DNA of 42,429 bases from Prosthecochloris sp. (GCA_015482705.2 JADMLA020000017.1:1-42429), one strand, 5' to 3'. Shown: positions 7,495 through 15,625, counted from the stretch's first letter. Numbers and translations: made by a program. Notes: generated by a model from the letters alone, not told the origin.

Positions 7495-8031
7495 TTAACC
7501 GAGATTGTCGATAATTTCTTCAACAGTGGCGCACACCCGGTAAAGCTTGCTATGATCTTGTTTCACGAGGTTTTGTGCGGCAAGTACATCAAAGAATTGC
7601 AGTAAAGGGTTCCAGAAACCATCTATGTTGAAGAGTGAGATGGTTTTATCGTGATGGCCCAGATTGCGCCATGTAATAATTTCGACAAGTTCATCGAGTG
7701 TGCCGAATCCTCCAGGTAAAACAATGAAAGCGTCAGCCCATTCTGCAAGCTTCATTTTTCTTTCATGCATTGTTTCGACGATATGGAGTTCGGTAATGTC
7801 ATAATGGGCAATCTCTTTTTCTTCGAGGAAACGCGGAATAATCCCCCGGACAGTTCCACCGTTCTGCATAACGGCATTTGCAATGCATCCCATCAGCCCG
7901 ACATTTCCTCCACCGAAAACAAGAGAGATATTGTGCTCGGCAAGGCTTCTGCCGAGTTCCGATGCGGCTTCGAAATAGTGTTTCGGTGAATGGTTACTCG
8001 AGCTACAGTATACGGTGACGGATTTTGGCAT
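7495..8031 (-). CDS. LOG-family protein (TIGR00730-type nucleotide phosphoribohydrolase)
   Basis: The 178-residue product has the Rossmann-like fold of the LOG family. The glycine-rich GGGNVGLMG (residues 40-48) and the catalytic signature PGGFGTLDE (106-114) are both intact. Family members with this signature release the base from AMP-type nucleoside monophosphates and are known from plants and bacteria as cytokinin-activating enzymes, but in most bacteria the real role is unclear. Length is normal. The gene is alone on the minus strand, convergent with the signalling island and about 135 bases downstream of the glycosyltransferase gene. Confidence 0.88.
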   Translation of the reverse strand: MPKSVTVYCSSSNHSPKHYFEAASELGRSLAEHNISLVFGGGNVGLMGCIANAVMQNGGTVRGIIPRFLEEKEIAHYDITELHIVETMHERKMKLAEWADAFIVLPGGFGTLDELVEIITWRNLGHHDKTISLFNIDGFWNPLLQFFDVLAAQNLVKQDHSKLYRVCATVEEIIDNLG

Positions 8032-8166
8032 AGGACGTGACTAATGAATAAAGAATATTGTTCGTGTTGTTTCTCGGCAACATTCCCACTTTTCCATGAT
8101 TCGTTGCTTTTTGGTCGTGGCTGGTAACGTGAAGACTTTGTTTGTCAATCAGGTATTCAGTGTAGT

Positions 8167-8796
8167 TTAACGGTTTCTCGTGATACTGTCGTCAGAACGT
8201 TCATAGACGTAGGTTTTTGGTTCGAGCAGCTTCTTTATGGAAAACTTTTCAGAAGCACGTTCCCAGAAATCGGTATCCTCGGCATAGTCGAGATTCTCGA
8301 ATCCGCCGAGAGAGAAAAAAAGATTTCTTTTTCCAAAAAGAGTCGCCCCTAAAATGCATTTCTGAATATGTATTTTTTTTTCCGGATGATAACAGTCTGT
8401 CACATAAACGTCATCATCCCCACAAAAACCTCCCGAGATCAGGTCTGTTTCAGAGTGCTCTTCAAGATATGAAAAGCGTGATTCGAGGTGTTCCGGCAAG
8501 TAGTGATCATCACTGTCGAGAAAGGTGATGTAGAGACCGAATGATGCCTGTATACCTGCGTTTCTTGAAATGGCCGGTTTCCGGTTCGAGTGTTTCATGT
8601 AACGGATGTTCCAATGCAGTTCCATGAATTCTGAAATGCGTTCAAAGGTTTGATCGGTACTGCCGTCATCGACGACTATGAGTTCCCAGTCTGTGAATGT
8701 CTGGTCTATGACGCTCTGAACCGCACGTACGAGGCGTGTTTCTCGATTGTAGGTTGGCAATATAACCGAAATGGCGGGGTAGTGAGAGAAGTTCAT
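8167..8796 (-). CDS. Family 2 glycosyltransferase (short)
   Basis: The 209-residue product is a GT-A fold glycosyltransferase. It opens with ISVILPTYNRE, has the nucleotide-binding VVDDGSTD (about 41-48), the metal-binding FLDSDDHY (Asp94-Ser-Asp96), and a likely catalytic-base region AEDTDFWERA near the end. There is no membrane anchor or C-terminal extension, so it is a minimal catalytic domain, cytoplasmic or peripheral. It would transfer a sugar from a nucleotide sugar to an unknown acceptor. Its start is 15 bases after yjbQ, and chlG lies upstream of that, so it seems to be the last gene of a three-gene unit. Confidence 0.85.
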   Translation of the reverse strand: MNFSHYPAISVILPTYNRETRLVRAVQSVIDQTFTDWELIVVDDGSTDQTFERISEFMELHWNIRYMKHSNRKPAISRNAGIQASFGLYITFLDSDDHYLPEHLESRFSYLEEHSETDLISGGFCGDDDVYVTDCYHPEKKIHIQKCILGATLFGKRNLFFSLGGFENLDYAEDTDFWERASEKFSIKKLLEPKTYVYERSDDSITRNR

Positions 8797-8811
8797 TTTT
8801 TTTGTTCTGAA

Positions 8812-9231
8812 TTATTGTTCTCCCATGATCTGTATAAACACTACGCGATCTCTTGGGCGGTTGTCGTGATCGACATAAACAACCTGTTGCCATGTTCCCC
8901 GTACAAGTTTTCCTTCACTGACTGGCATGGTTATTCCCGGTCCCATAAGCGATGCTCTCATGTGCGAAAAACCGTTGTCATCTCCCCATGTTTCGGAGTG
9001 GCGACTGCGCTCTTTACTCGAAACAAGTTGCTCGAGTTTTTCTTTGAGGTCTTCAACGAGGGCCGGTTCGAATTCCATGGTGGTTATCGAGGCGGTCGAG
9101 CCTATGGCAAAGATGTTGGCGATTCCTTTCACGATACCGGATTCGTCGATAACGTTTTCGACTTCATTCGTCAGGTCGATGATGTCGGAGAAGCCTTTCG
9201 TTGTGATGTGTATGGTTTTAGAACAGATCAT
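8812..9231 (-). CDS. YjbQ family protein (UPF0047)
   Basis: The 139-residue product has the hallmarks of the YjbQ/UPF0047 family: an IANIFAIGSTASITTMEFEP segment and the conserved SHMRASLMGPGITMPV stretch with a GTWQQVVYVDHDN ending. Family members have been credited with a weak secondary thiamine-phosphate synthase activity, and the true role is unclear. It is a complete, normal-length copy. Its ATG overlaps the stop codon of chlG (ATGA), so translation of the two is probably coupled, and the glycosyltransferase follows after 15 bases. Confidence 0.85.
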   Translation of the reverse strand: MICSKTIHITTKGFSDIIDLTNEVENVIDESGIVKGIANIFAIGSTASITTMEFEPALVEDLKEKLEQLVSSKERSRHSETWGDDNGFSHMRASLMGPGITMPVSEGKLVRGTWQQVVYVDHDNRPRDRVVFIQIMGEQ

Positions 9232-10277
9232 AACCTGAAATTTTTGATTGCGAAAGCACAGACAAGCATTCCTGCAACAAGAAAGTTCTGGGCGATCGCA
9301 TTGTAGCGTACATCCATTGTTTTCGGAGACCTTACAAGACTGAACTGAAGATAAAACTGGGGGATGATGAGCAGGGTGACAATCAGTGCAAAAAATGGCT
9401 GCTGTAACATGAACATATATGCTGCAGCCATCAATTGGCCAATATTGATCAAGACCGCCGCGATAATCGCGGCTTTTCTGTCTCCGAATGCAACAGGTAG
9501 AGTTCTGATGCCTATTTGACGGTCACCGTCAGCTGATTTGAAATCATTGATTGTCATGGTACCCGTACTCGATATGGTGAAAAGAGTTGCGACAACCAGT
9601 GAGGGAGAAAGGGATTGTAACGTGAATTCAGGGTTATAGGCTATCTCCCCGGCAATCCATGGGATAACAAGGTATGAGACTGCAACGATGATGTTGCCGG
9701 CCCAGAGCCTTTTTTTGAGCTTTATGGGATTTGCACTATAGAGATGAGCGTTGATGATCCCTATGACGACATACAGCGCGATAAGCGGATGGATGAGGTA
9801 ACCGACAACAATTGATAGGATCGACCATACAGCTATGAGTATCGTTGCGTTTTTAAGCGATATTTCTCCTCCTGGGATAGGGCGCCATGGTTCGTTGATT
9901 TCATCGAGGTCACGGTCAAAATAATCATTGAGCATCTGACAGGTTCCACTGGCGAGTGGACCGGTAAGCAGTATACCCAACAGGAACTTGATGCCTACAA
10001 TATCTTGCCAGCCGAAAGCGCCACTGGCAACTGCACCACATAAAAAGCTCCAGATTACCGGAATCCAGGTGACAGGCTTCAGAAACCGGATAAGAAGAAC
10101 GATGCTGGGGAGGTGTTCAGCCGATCTTTTTCCTGGTGTAACAACCTTACGGAAATTAAGGGTTGATTCCTGCCGTGCGTCGTTTCCTTGCGGATCGGTT
10201 GAACTATTTTTGAGGGAAGAATCGCTCACCCCGGCATTGTTTTTTGTTGTAGGTAAAGAAGCCTGAAAAAATAACAC
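9228..10277 (-). CDS. chlG: (Bacterio)chlorophyll synthase, UbiA family
   Basis: This membrane prenyltransferase attaches the isoprenoid alcohol tail to a (bacterio)chlorophyllide, the last step of pigment synthesis. The first Asp-rich motif is NDYFDRDLDEINEPWRPIPG (from Asn117), highly typical of the ChlG/BchG branch, and a second lies at DFKSADGDRQIGIRT. About eight or nine hydrophobic helices follow a soluble N-terminus of some 58 residues. Green sulfur bacteria carry up to three paralogues, for BChl a, Chl a and BChl c. From memory, the C. tepidum Chl a enzyme lies near its ferredoxin genes, which would favour ChlG here; this is an inference. The start is a GTG at 10277, and a later GTG at about codon 18 is an alternative. 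Confidence 0.88.
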   Translation of the reverse strand: MLFFQASLPTTKNNAGVSDSSLKNSSTDPQGNDARQESTLNFRKVVTPGKRSAEHLPSIVLLIRFLKPVTWIPVIWSFLCGAVASGAFGWQDIVGIKFLLGILLTGPLASGTCQMLNDYFDRDLDEINEPWRPIPGGEISLKNATILIAVWSILSIVVGYLIHPLIALYVVIGIINAHLYSANPIKLKKRLWAGNIIVAVSYLVIPWIAGEIAYNPEFTLQSLSPSLVVATLFTISSTGTMTINDFKSADGDRQIGIRTLPVAFGDRKAAIIAAVLINIGQLMAAAYMFMLQQPFFALIVTLLIIPQFYLQFSLVRSPKTMDVRYNAIAQNFLVAGMLVCAFAIKNFRL

Positions 10278-10530
10278 GTAAAGCTACAGAACCAAACTGC
10301 ATATCACAAGTTCTGTCCGTATTTTATACAATGAACAATGCGTTTTTTAAAACGAAACTGTTTTCCGGAAGGACTGTGACAGCAAAGAACAAGGCAGAGG
10401 TTTTATGCATGAAGAGCGAGGTACAACTGTCATTGCCGGTTTGCTTCCTAGGTCCGCTGAATTCACGGAACGGCATTCATGACGGAAGTGGTGCCGACTC
10501 TCCAGACGGGCTGAATAAAAGACGATAAAA
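10278..10530. other. Intergenic region upstream of chlG, no gene seen
   Basis: Together with the terminator that follows, this makes about 310 bases without a convincing gene. A 65-codon frame on each strand is present, but neither has a good start or protein-like composition. It must hold the chlG promoter on the minus strand; I see no clear -35/-10 pair. Confidence 0.4.
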
Positions 10531-10560
10531 AAAGCGGCATGCAAGTTTGCGGGCCGCTTT
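10531..10560 (-). terminator. Rho-independent terminator of the first ferredoxin gene
   Basis: AAAGCGGC pairs with GCCGCTTT around a GC-rich loop, and on the minus strand the stem is followed by a run of seven T. It lies about 30 bases after the stop of the ferredoxin gene at 10590, so that gene ends here and is transcribed separately from chlG. Confidence 0.75.
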
Positions 10561-10589
10561 TGTCTATGAGCAAAACGTAATAGTAATAC

Positions 10590-10775
10590 TTATCCCTGTA
10601 CGATGCATTCGGCAGGGCAAACAGCTACGCAAGACTGCTCGTCAAGACCTTCACATTCGTTACATGCGTTTGGATCGATAATATAAATATCGTCACCGGC
10701 TGAGATAGCATTTACCGGGCATTCCGGTTCACAGGCTGCACAATAGGTGCATTCTTCGGTAATGTAAAGTGCCAT
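10590..10775 (-). CDS. 2[4Fe-4S] ferredoxin (Chlorobium ferredoxin I type)
   Basis: The 61-residue ferredoxin has two [4Fe-4S] motifs: Cys9, Cys12, Cys15 and Cys19-Pro, then Cys38, Cys41, Cys49 and Cys53-Pro. By analogy, cluster one uses 9/12/15/53 and cluster two uses 19/38/41/49; a ninth Cys57 is also present. The sequence matches the Chlorobium ferredoxin I pattern, including the start MALYITEECTYC. These low-potential carriers accept electrons from photosystem I-type reaction centres and feed the reductive TCA cycle enzymes and other oxidoreductases. A strong GAGGAAG lies before the ATG. It has its own terminator and is one of two closely related copies; the spacing in cluster two is one residue shorter than in the other. 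Confidence 0.95.
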   Translation of the reverse strand: MALYITEECTYCAACEPECPVNAISAGDDIYIIDPNACNECEGLDEQSCVAVCPAECIVQG

Positions 10776-10892
10776 GTTACTTCCTCGCTTAAGAGTTACA
10801 AGAAAAGATTAATTGAAAAAAAGAACTCTATCAGTAAAACAGGAAGTTAATATAAAACTTTTTTTCTCCTGACAAAATCTCTTAACGGCCTG

Positions 10893-10919
10893 CCGGAAAG
10901 ATGCTTATTTCTTTTCCGG
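10893..10919 (-). terminator. Possible hairpin downstream of the second ferredoxin gene
   Basis: CCGGAAA (10893-10899) pairs with TTTCCGG (10913-10919) around a 13-base loop, about 45 bases after the ferredoxin stop. There is no following T-run on the minus strand, so it may be only a weak terminator or an mRNA-stabilising stem. Confidence 0.3.
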
Positions 10920-10962
10920 AACACTATTTCGGCTGTGCATTTCTATCTTGAAAAAAAGTGTT

Positions 10963-11151
10963 TTATACCTGAAAGATGCAATCGACAGGGCAAACAGCGA
11001 CACAGGCCGCTTCGTCGAAATATCCTTCACAGTCAACACAGACACTTTCATCGATGATATAGATATCGTCGCCGGCAGATATAGCGTTGACCGGGCATTC
11101 CGGTTCACAAGCTGCACAATACGTACATTCTTCTGTAATTCGATGTGCCAT
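10963..11151 (-). CDS. 2[4Fe-4S] ferredoxin (Chlorobium ferredoxin II type)
   Basis: The 62-residue ferredoxin carries Cys9, Cys12, Cys15, Cys19 and then Cys38, Cys41, Cys50, Cys54, with eight residues between Cys41 and Cys50, and an extra Cys58. It starts MAHRITEECTYC, as in Chlorobium ferredoxin II, and shares long identical stretches with its neighbour at 10590 (EPECPVNAISAGDD). The two genes are therefore an old tandem duplication kept as two distinct proteins. It lies upstream of the other ferredoxin on the same strand, separated by about 190 bases that hold a hairpin, so each probably has its own promoter. Confidence 0.95.
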   Translation of the reverse strand: MAHRITEECTYCAACEPECPVNAISAGDDIYIIDESVCVDCEGYFDEAACVAVCPVDCIFQV

Positions 11152-11227
11152 GATGGTAGATTTTTCGTTGTAAAAGCAGTATTACAGGAGGGAATGACCA
11201 ATAGTTGTATACCCTTGATTGCTTAAC

Positions 11228-11243
11228 AGTGATTGGTCGGACA
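11228..11243. repeat. 16-base repeat, copy 1
   Basis: AGTGATTGGTCGGACA occurs here, upstream of the second ferredoxin gene, and again at 30909-30924, upstream of coaD. Both copies are intergenic. I saw no third copy in the window. It may be a small intergenic repeat or a shared regulatory site. Confidence 0.4.
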
Positions 11244-11278
11244 TAGTTCCGCAATTGCCGTTATAGATGTCGAAGCAG

Positions 11279-12247
11279 TTACCGGTTCTGCCTTTCCTCT
11301 TCCTGCTCGTAAGCATCGATGATATTACGAACGAGACGGTGTCGGACAACATCTGATTTGTCGAGAAACACGAAACTTATTCCGGAAATTCCCTGAAGAA
11401 TTGTACGGGCATTGGTAAGACCCGATTCGACTTTGTTTGGAAGATCAATCTGGGTTACATCTCCCGTGATGATGGCTCTTGAATTGATGCCGAGCCTTGT
11501 CAAACACATTTTCATCTGCTTGTTTGACGCGTTCTGTGCTTCATCAAGGATAATGAAGGAGTTATTCAGTGTCCGGCCTCTCATATATGCAAGAGGAACG
11601 ATTTCGATGATTCTCTGTTCTGTCAACGCTCTGAGTTTTTCCGCGGTCAACATGTCCTGAAGAGCGTCGTAGAGAGGACGAAGGTAAGGATCTATTTTCT
11701 GTGCAAGGTCTCCAGGTAAAAAACCCAGGCTTTCACCAGCTTCGACTGCCGGTCTTGCAAGAACGATTCTCTTGACCTGTTTTTTTTTCCATGCCGAGAC
11801 TGCGATTGCGACGGCCGTGTAGGTTTTGCCTGTTCCTGCGGGACCGATAGCGAACACAATATCGTTCTGTTTCGCTTCGGAAACCATTCTTCGCTGACCG
11901 TTCGTTTTTGCTTTTACTACAAAATCCTTTGTGGCGACAATTATATCACTGTCGGTGGATTGGGATTTATTGCTCGAGGGAGGAGGTGTGAAGGCGAGAC
12001 TGAGCAGGGCATTGAGATCATTTTCCTGTATTTCTCCATGTTGATCTGCCAGAAATTTCATTTCACCGAAAATCTGTTCCAGAAGCGTTACTTCGTTTTC
12101 TTCCCCTTTGATCAACAGTTTGTTGCCGCGAGCTGTCAGTTTTGTTTCAGGGAATTCATCTCGAATCTTTTTGAGCCAATTGTCATGGGGGCCAAAGACT
12201 ATGACGGGTTCGATGCCCTCGAATTCTATGGATTTTTCTTTAAGCAA
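11279..12247 (-). CDS. PhoH-family P-loop ATPase
   Basis: The 322-residue product is a PhoH-like protein: an N-terminal KH-like region (about 10-75), then the ATPase domain with Walker A GPAGTGKT (135-142) and Walker B IILDEAQNAS (from about 232). PhoH/YbeZ proteins bind RNA and nucleotides and are often encoded next to ybeY, with roles in ribosome and RNA metabolism. Here the neighbour is hldD, 18 bases upstream. Translation appears to begin at TTG (12247), since no ATG exists before about codon 64 and the family normally starts this far upstream; a weak signal precedes it. Length is normal. Confidence 0.88.
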   Translation of the reverse strand: MLKEKSIEFEGIEPVIVFGPHDNWLKKIRDEFPETKLTARGNKLLIKGEENEVTLLEQIFGEMKFLADQHGEIQENDLNALLSLAFTPPPSSNKSQSTDSDIIVATKDFVVKAKTNGQRRMVSEAKQNDIVFAIGPAGTGKTYTAVAIAVSAWKKKQVKRIVLARPAVEAGESLGFLPGDLAQKIDPYLRPLYDALQDMLTAEKLRALTEQRIIEIVPLAYMRGRTLNNSFIILDEAQNASNKQMKMCLTRLGINSRAIITGDVTQIDLPNKVESGLTNARTILQGISGISFVFLDKSDVVRHRLVRNIIDAYEQEEERQNR

Positions 12248-12265
12248 GAGGTTTTGGTTTTATCA

Positions 12266-13255
12266 TTAGGGTTTTTGATTGTCGAAATAGGGGGTATCAC
12301 TATAAAGATAGTTGCGTACATAGTCTTTGACGCCCTCTTCAAGGCAGGTCAATGGCTGTGTGTAGCCGTACGATCTCAGTTTGCCGATTTCTGCCTGGGT
12401 GAAATACTGGTACTTGTCTCGAAGTGTTTCGGGCATGGGTATGTATTGCATTTTCGTTTCGAGTCCAAGGGCCGAAAAGGTAGCAGTCACAAGGTCGTTG
12501 AAACTTCTTGCCTGCCCGGTTCCCACGTTGAAAACGCCACATATCGCCGGGTTTTCGATAAGCCACGATATAAGCGACGTACAGTCTTTTACATAGATAA
12601 AATCTCTCATCTGCTCTCCATGAAGGTAATCTTCCCGGTGGGATTCGAAGAGTTCTACAGTGCCGGTTTTCTTTATCTGGTGAAACGCTTTGAAGACGAC
12701 ACTGCACATGTCCTTTTTATGGTATTCATTCGGACCGAATACATTGAAGAATTTCAATCCCACTGCTTGTTTGAGGATACCTGTTTTCAAAGCCCAGAGA
12801 TCGAACAGTTGTTTCGAGTAGCCGTACATGTTAAGGGGCCGGAGATGCTCGAGATTCTCTTCTTCATCATTATATCCTCTGCGACCGTCTCCGTATGTTG
12901 CTGCACTCGATGCGTAGATAAAACGGACCTTTCGAGAAGCACAAAGCATGGCAAGTTCTTTTGAATAATTGTAGTTGTTTGCCATGAGGAGCGATGCGTC
13001 CGTTTCCGTCGTCGCGCTGATTGCTCCCATGTGGATAACGGTACTTATTTCAGGAAGCCCGTTATCTGCGAACCATGAAAGAAATTCGTTTTTATGAATG
13101 AAGTCTCTGAAAGAAAGGCCGGAAAGGTTTTTCCATTTTCCTGTGGTGGTTGAGCCGAGATCATCGACAATCATGATATCGGTTCTGCCATGTTTGTTGA
13201 GTTCCCAGAGCATTGCGCTGCCTATGAATCCAGCTCCTCCGGTGATAACTATCAT
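12266..13255 (-). CDS. hldD: ADP-L-glycero-D-manno-heptose 6-epimerase
   Basis: The 329-residue product belongs to the short-chain NAD(P)-dependent epimerases. The dinucleotide loop GGAGFIGS is at 6-13, and the catalytic set is Ser116/117, Tyr144 and Lys148 (YGYSK region). The family-specific segments HMGAISATTE and FGPNEYHKKDM match HldD/RfaD, the enzyme that makes the heptose donor for lipopolysaccharide inner core. This fits a Gram-negative outer membrane. Other heptose genes are not in the window. It precedes phoH by 18 bases and is probably co-transcribed with it. The terminator at 13320-13349 separates it from the sigma factor gene upstream. Confidence 0.92.
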   Translation of the reverse strand: MIVITGGAGFIGSAMLWELNKHGRTDIMIVDDLGSTTTGKWKNLSGLSFRDFIHKNEFLSWFADNGLPEISTVIHMGAISATTETDASLLMANNYNYSKELAMLCASRKVRFIYASSAATYGDGRRGYNDEEENLEHLRPLNMYGYSKQLFDLWALKTGILKQAVGLKFFNVFGPNEYHKKDMCSVVFKAFHQIKKTGTVELFESHREDYLHGEQMRDFIYVKDCTSLISWLIENPAICGVFNVGTGQARSFNDLVTATFSALGLETKMQYIPMPETLRDKYQYFTQAEIGKLRSYGYTQPLTCLEEGVKDYVRNYLYSDTPYFDNQKP

Positions 13256-13319
13256 GTAGGGATTGTGTGGGTTTTGTATTTATAATTACCAATAAATATA
13301 AACCGGCGGTTTGGAAAAC

Positions 13320-13349
13320 AAAAGGCCGTTTGCAGAGCAACGGCCTTTT
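13320..13349 (-). terminator. Rho-independent terminator of the sigma factor gene
   Basis: AAAAGGCCGTT (13320-13330) pairs perfectly with AACGGCCTTTT (13339-13349), an 11-bp stem with an 8-base loop. On the minus strand it is followed by T-rich sequence (TTTTGTTTT), about 16 bases after the sigma factor stop. Confidence 0.85.
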
Positions 13350-13365
13350 GCAGGAGAAGAGTCGA

Positions 13366-13788
13366 TCATGCCGAAGCCTTCAGCAAACAGTCTTTAACGA
13401 GAAATTTGCGCCCCCAGTAGAGCCAATGTCGTATGGTCTCTACAGGTCGGTCCATGATTTCGGATATCTGTTTGTGTTTCAACCCCGATATTTCGTACAA
13501 AAGTACGGAAAGCTTGACATCGGCAGCCCTTTGTCTCAGTTTTCCAAGGACTGACTTTGTTGTTCCATTTCCGTTTTCACTCATTCCGAGTTCCGTTTCC
13601 TGTCCATAACTATCGATGTAGCAACTTCTGAACACTTTGATGAGATCGGTCTCCCGGTTATTGATGTTTGCGTTGAGATATGTTCTGTTTACCAGTTCAT
13701 CCGATGCTTTTTCACTCCCGGTCATCCAATAAGCAAGGCTGTATATATCATTGAGTATGTCCAGAGGTGTTTTGTTTATCCTGACCAT
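13366..13788 (-). CDS. Short ECF-type sigma-70-like factor
   Basis: The 140-residue product has a convincing sigma region 4: VLLYEISGLKHKQISEIM then VETIRHWLYWGRKFLVK, the helix-turn-helix that recognises the -35 element. The N-terminal half resembles region 2.1-2.2 of ECF factors (YSLAYWMTGSEKASDELV), but the region 2.3-2.4 segment that melts DNA and reads the -10 element is short and poorly conserved. Usual ECF factors have about 170-190 residues. It may be a minimal sigma factor, or a degenerate one acting as an accessory. The start has an ideal AAAGGAGGC ribosome site. No anti-sigma gene is adjacent: hldD lies beyond the terminator and hisC is divergent. Confidence 0.75.
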   Translation of the reverse strand: MVRINKTPLDILNDIYSLAYWMTGSEKASDELVNRTYLNANINNRETDLIKVFRSCYIDSYGQETELGMSENGNGTTKSVLGKLRQRAADVKLSVLLYEISGLKHKQISEIMDRPVETIRHWLYWGRKFLVKDCLLKASA

Positions 13789-13827
13789 TGTTGCCTCCTT
13801 TATATAGGATTAATTATGTCCTGTTTT

Positions 13828-13855
13828 AAGTTATGAAAAAAAAACGATAAGTCAA
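13828..13855 (-). promoter_or_regulatory. Putative promoter of the sigma factor gene
   Basis: On the minus strand TTGACT is followed after 16 bases by TAACTT, a fair sigma-70-like pair, about 40 bases before the sigma factor ATG. The spacer contains a run of nine T. The match at -10 is only moderate. Confidence 0.35.
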
Positions 13856-13973
13856 CCTTTTTTTGGATCAGGTCGGGAAAAAAGGGATATTCACGAACAC
13901 AAGGCTGGACAAAAAACAGTATTTTATCGTTTTGCACCATGTGCTAAGCTACACATTAATCGCTCGAGTGTTT

Positions 13974-15044
13974 ATGGATAAAGATCTCATTCGGTTGTTG
14001 AATCCCGCATTGCAGCAAATCGGAGCATACAAGGTTGATGGCGGACAGCAGGCCGATGTCAAATTGAATCAGAACGAAAGCCCTTTCGACCTGCCGTTAC
14101 TGATGAAGGAGGCTATTCTCGATGAATTCAAGCAGGAAGCCTGGAATCGCTATCCGGATATTTTGCCATTCAGGGGGATACAGGCGTATGCGAACTTCAT
14201 CGGTGTTTCTCCCGAGTCTGTAATGATGAGTAATGGGTCCAACGAAATGCTGTATACCATTTTTCTCGCTTGCCTTTCCAAAGGTAGTAAAGTGGTGATT
14301 CCCATACCTTCCTTTTCCCTGTATGAAAAACTTGCAATTTTGCTTCAGTCACAGATTGTCGCCGTCCCGATGCATGAAGATCTTGCATTCGACGTTCCTG
14401 AAATCATACGAAGAGCAAAGGATGAAAAAGCTGGCTTTGTCGTTCTTTCTACCCCGAATAATCCGACGAGCAGCTCTTTGACCCTTGAAGAAATACGTAT
14501 GATAACCAGTGAAGTCAATGCAATTGTGCTTGTTGACGAGGCTTATATTGAGTTCTCGCGTGAAGAATCGGCAATTACGTTGTTGGAAGAAGCGTCCAAT
14601 CTGATTGTGTTGAGAACAATGTCCAAGGCTCTTGCTCTCGCGGGTATGAGGATTGGGTTCGCGATGACCAATCCGGGACTGATGGCTCAGATTGCAAAGC
14701 CGAAAATACCCTTCACTTCGAGTCGTTTGGCTGAAATCACCCTTATCCATGTACTTGATAATTATCATCTCGTTGAAGAAGCGGTAAGCTATATTCTCAA
14801 AGAACGGTTACGTATGTCCGAGGCTTTGAAAAAAATAAGTGGGATAAGAGTGTTCGAAAGTGATGCAAACTTTATTATTATAAGAGTTTCAGATGCGCAA
14901 AAGGTTTTTTCATCCCTTATAGGGGAAGGTATCCTTGTACGAAATGTTTCTGGCTATCCATCGATGGAAAACTGTCTTCGTTTCAATATAGGATTGAGGC
15001 GGGAAAATGATCTTCTCCTCGAGAAACTTCTGGTGTTTCAATGA
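13974..15044 (+). CDS. hisC: Histidinol-phosphate aminotransferase
   Basis: The product of about 356 residues is a fold-type I PLP enzyme of the HisC family, converting imidazole-acetol phosphate and glutamate to histidinol phosphate in histidine biosynthesis. Seen motifs are KLNQNESPF, SNGSNEML (cofactor phosphate site), STPNNPTSS, LVDEAYIEF and the Schiff-base lysine in TMSKALALAGMRIGF. I use the ATG at 13974; the upstream in-frame TTG at 13863 would add residues not seen in the family. No other his gene is nearby. Its stop overlaps the start of the methyltransferase gene (ATGA), so the two are translationally coupled. A broader specificity for aromatic amino acids is possible. Confidence 0.9.
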   Translation: MDKDLIRLLNPALQQIGAYKVDGGQQADVKLNQNESPFDLPLLMKEAILDEFKQEAWNRYPDILPFRGIQAYANFIGVSPESVMMSNGSNEMLYTIFLACLSKGSKVVIPIPSFSLYEKLAILLQSQIVAVPMHEDLAFDVPEIIRRAKDEKAGFVVLSTPNNPTSSSLTLEEIRMITSEVNAIVLVDEAYIEFSREESAITLLEEASNLIVLRTMSKALALAGMRIGFAMTNPGLMAQIAKPKIPFTSSRLAEITLIHVLDNYHLVEEAVSYILKERLRMSEALKKISGIRVFESDANFIIIRVSDAQKVFSSLIGEGILVRNVSGYPSMENCLRFNIGLRRENDLLLEKLLVFQ

Positions 15045-15613
15045 CGACATCGTTCAGAAAATTACGAAGTGATGAAATGGACCGCCTCAGTCTTGATGAG
15101 TATGCCAGAGTGGAAAAACACCCTGTTACCGTTTTGCTTCACAATATACGCAGTATGTACAATGTAGGTTCGGTTTTTCGTACAGCAGATGCTGCGGGTA
15201 TAGCGAAGGTTGTCCTTACAGGTTACACTGCGACACCACCGAGAAAGGAGATCGATAAGACAGCCTTGGGAGCCCAGGAAAGTGTCCCGTGGGAATATTG
15301 TTCTCATCCGAAAGAGATCCTGGAAAAAATGAAGAATCAGGGTGTAACGATATGTGGGCTTGAAATTACCGAGAACAGTACGCAATATACCGGTATTTGT
15401 AAACATGATTTCCCATTGTGCCTGATTCTCGGGAATGAGGTCGAAGGTATTGACTGTGATGTTCTGCAATATTGTGACCATGTGCTTGAAATTCCGCAGT
15501 TTGGGACAAAACATTCTCTGAACGTTTCGGTTGCTGCAGGCATCGCTCTTTTTGAAATGGTAAGAATATTCCGTCAAGAAACAATCGGCTCCGGCAGTCA
15601 ATTAATTTTTTAA
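15041..15613 (+). CDS. TrmH/SpoU-family RNA 2'-O-methyltransferase
   Basis: The 190-residue product has the SPOUT knot methyltransferase motifs: NVGSVFRTADAAG (motif 1), LILGNEVEGI (motif 2) and NVSVAAGIALFEM (motif 3). It transfers a methyl group from S-adenosylmethionine to a ribose 2'-hydroxyl of tRNA or rRNA. It lacks the N-terminal substrate-binding domain of RlmB, so it resembles a minimal TrmH/TrmL-like enzyme; the exact target nucleotide cannot be told. It overlaps hisC by four bases and is 12 bases from the hydrolase gene. Confidence 0.88.
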   Translation: MTTSFRKLRSDEMDRLSLDEYARVEKHPVTVLLHNIRSMYNVGSVFRTADAAGIAKVVLTGYTATPPRKEIDKTALGAQESVPWEYCSHPKEILEKMKNQGVTICGLEITENSTQYTGICKHDFPLCLILGNEVEGIDCDVLQYCDHVLEIPQFGTKHSLNVSVAAGIALFEMVRIFRQETIGSGSQLIF

Positions 15614-15625
15614 GTTTTAGCGTTA

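Noticed and set aside
11960..12964. 334-codon plus-strand frame across phoH and hldD
   Set aside because: Antisense to two certain genes with intact motifs; Phe/Cys-rich composition typical of shadow frames.
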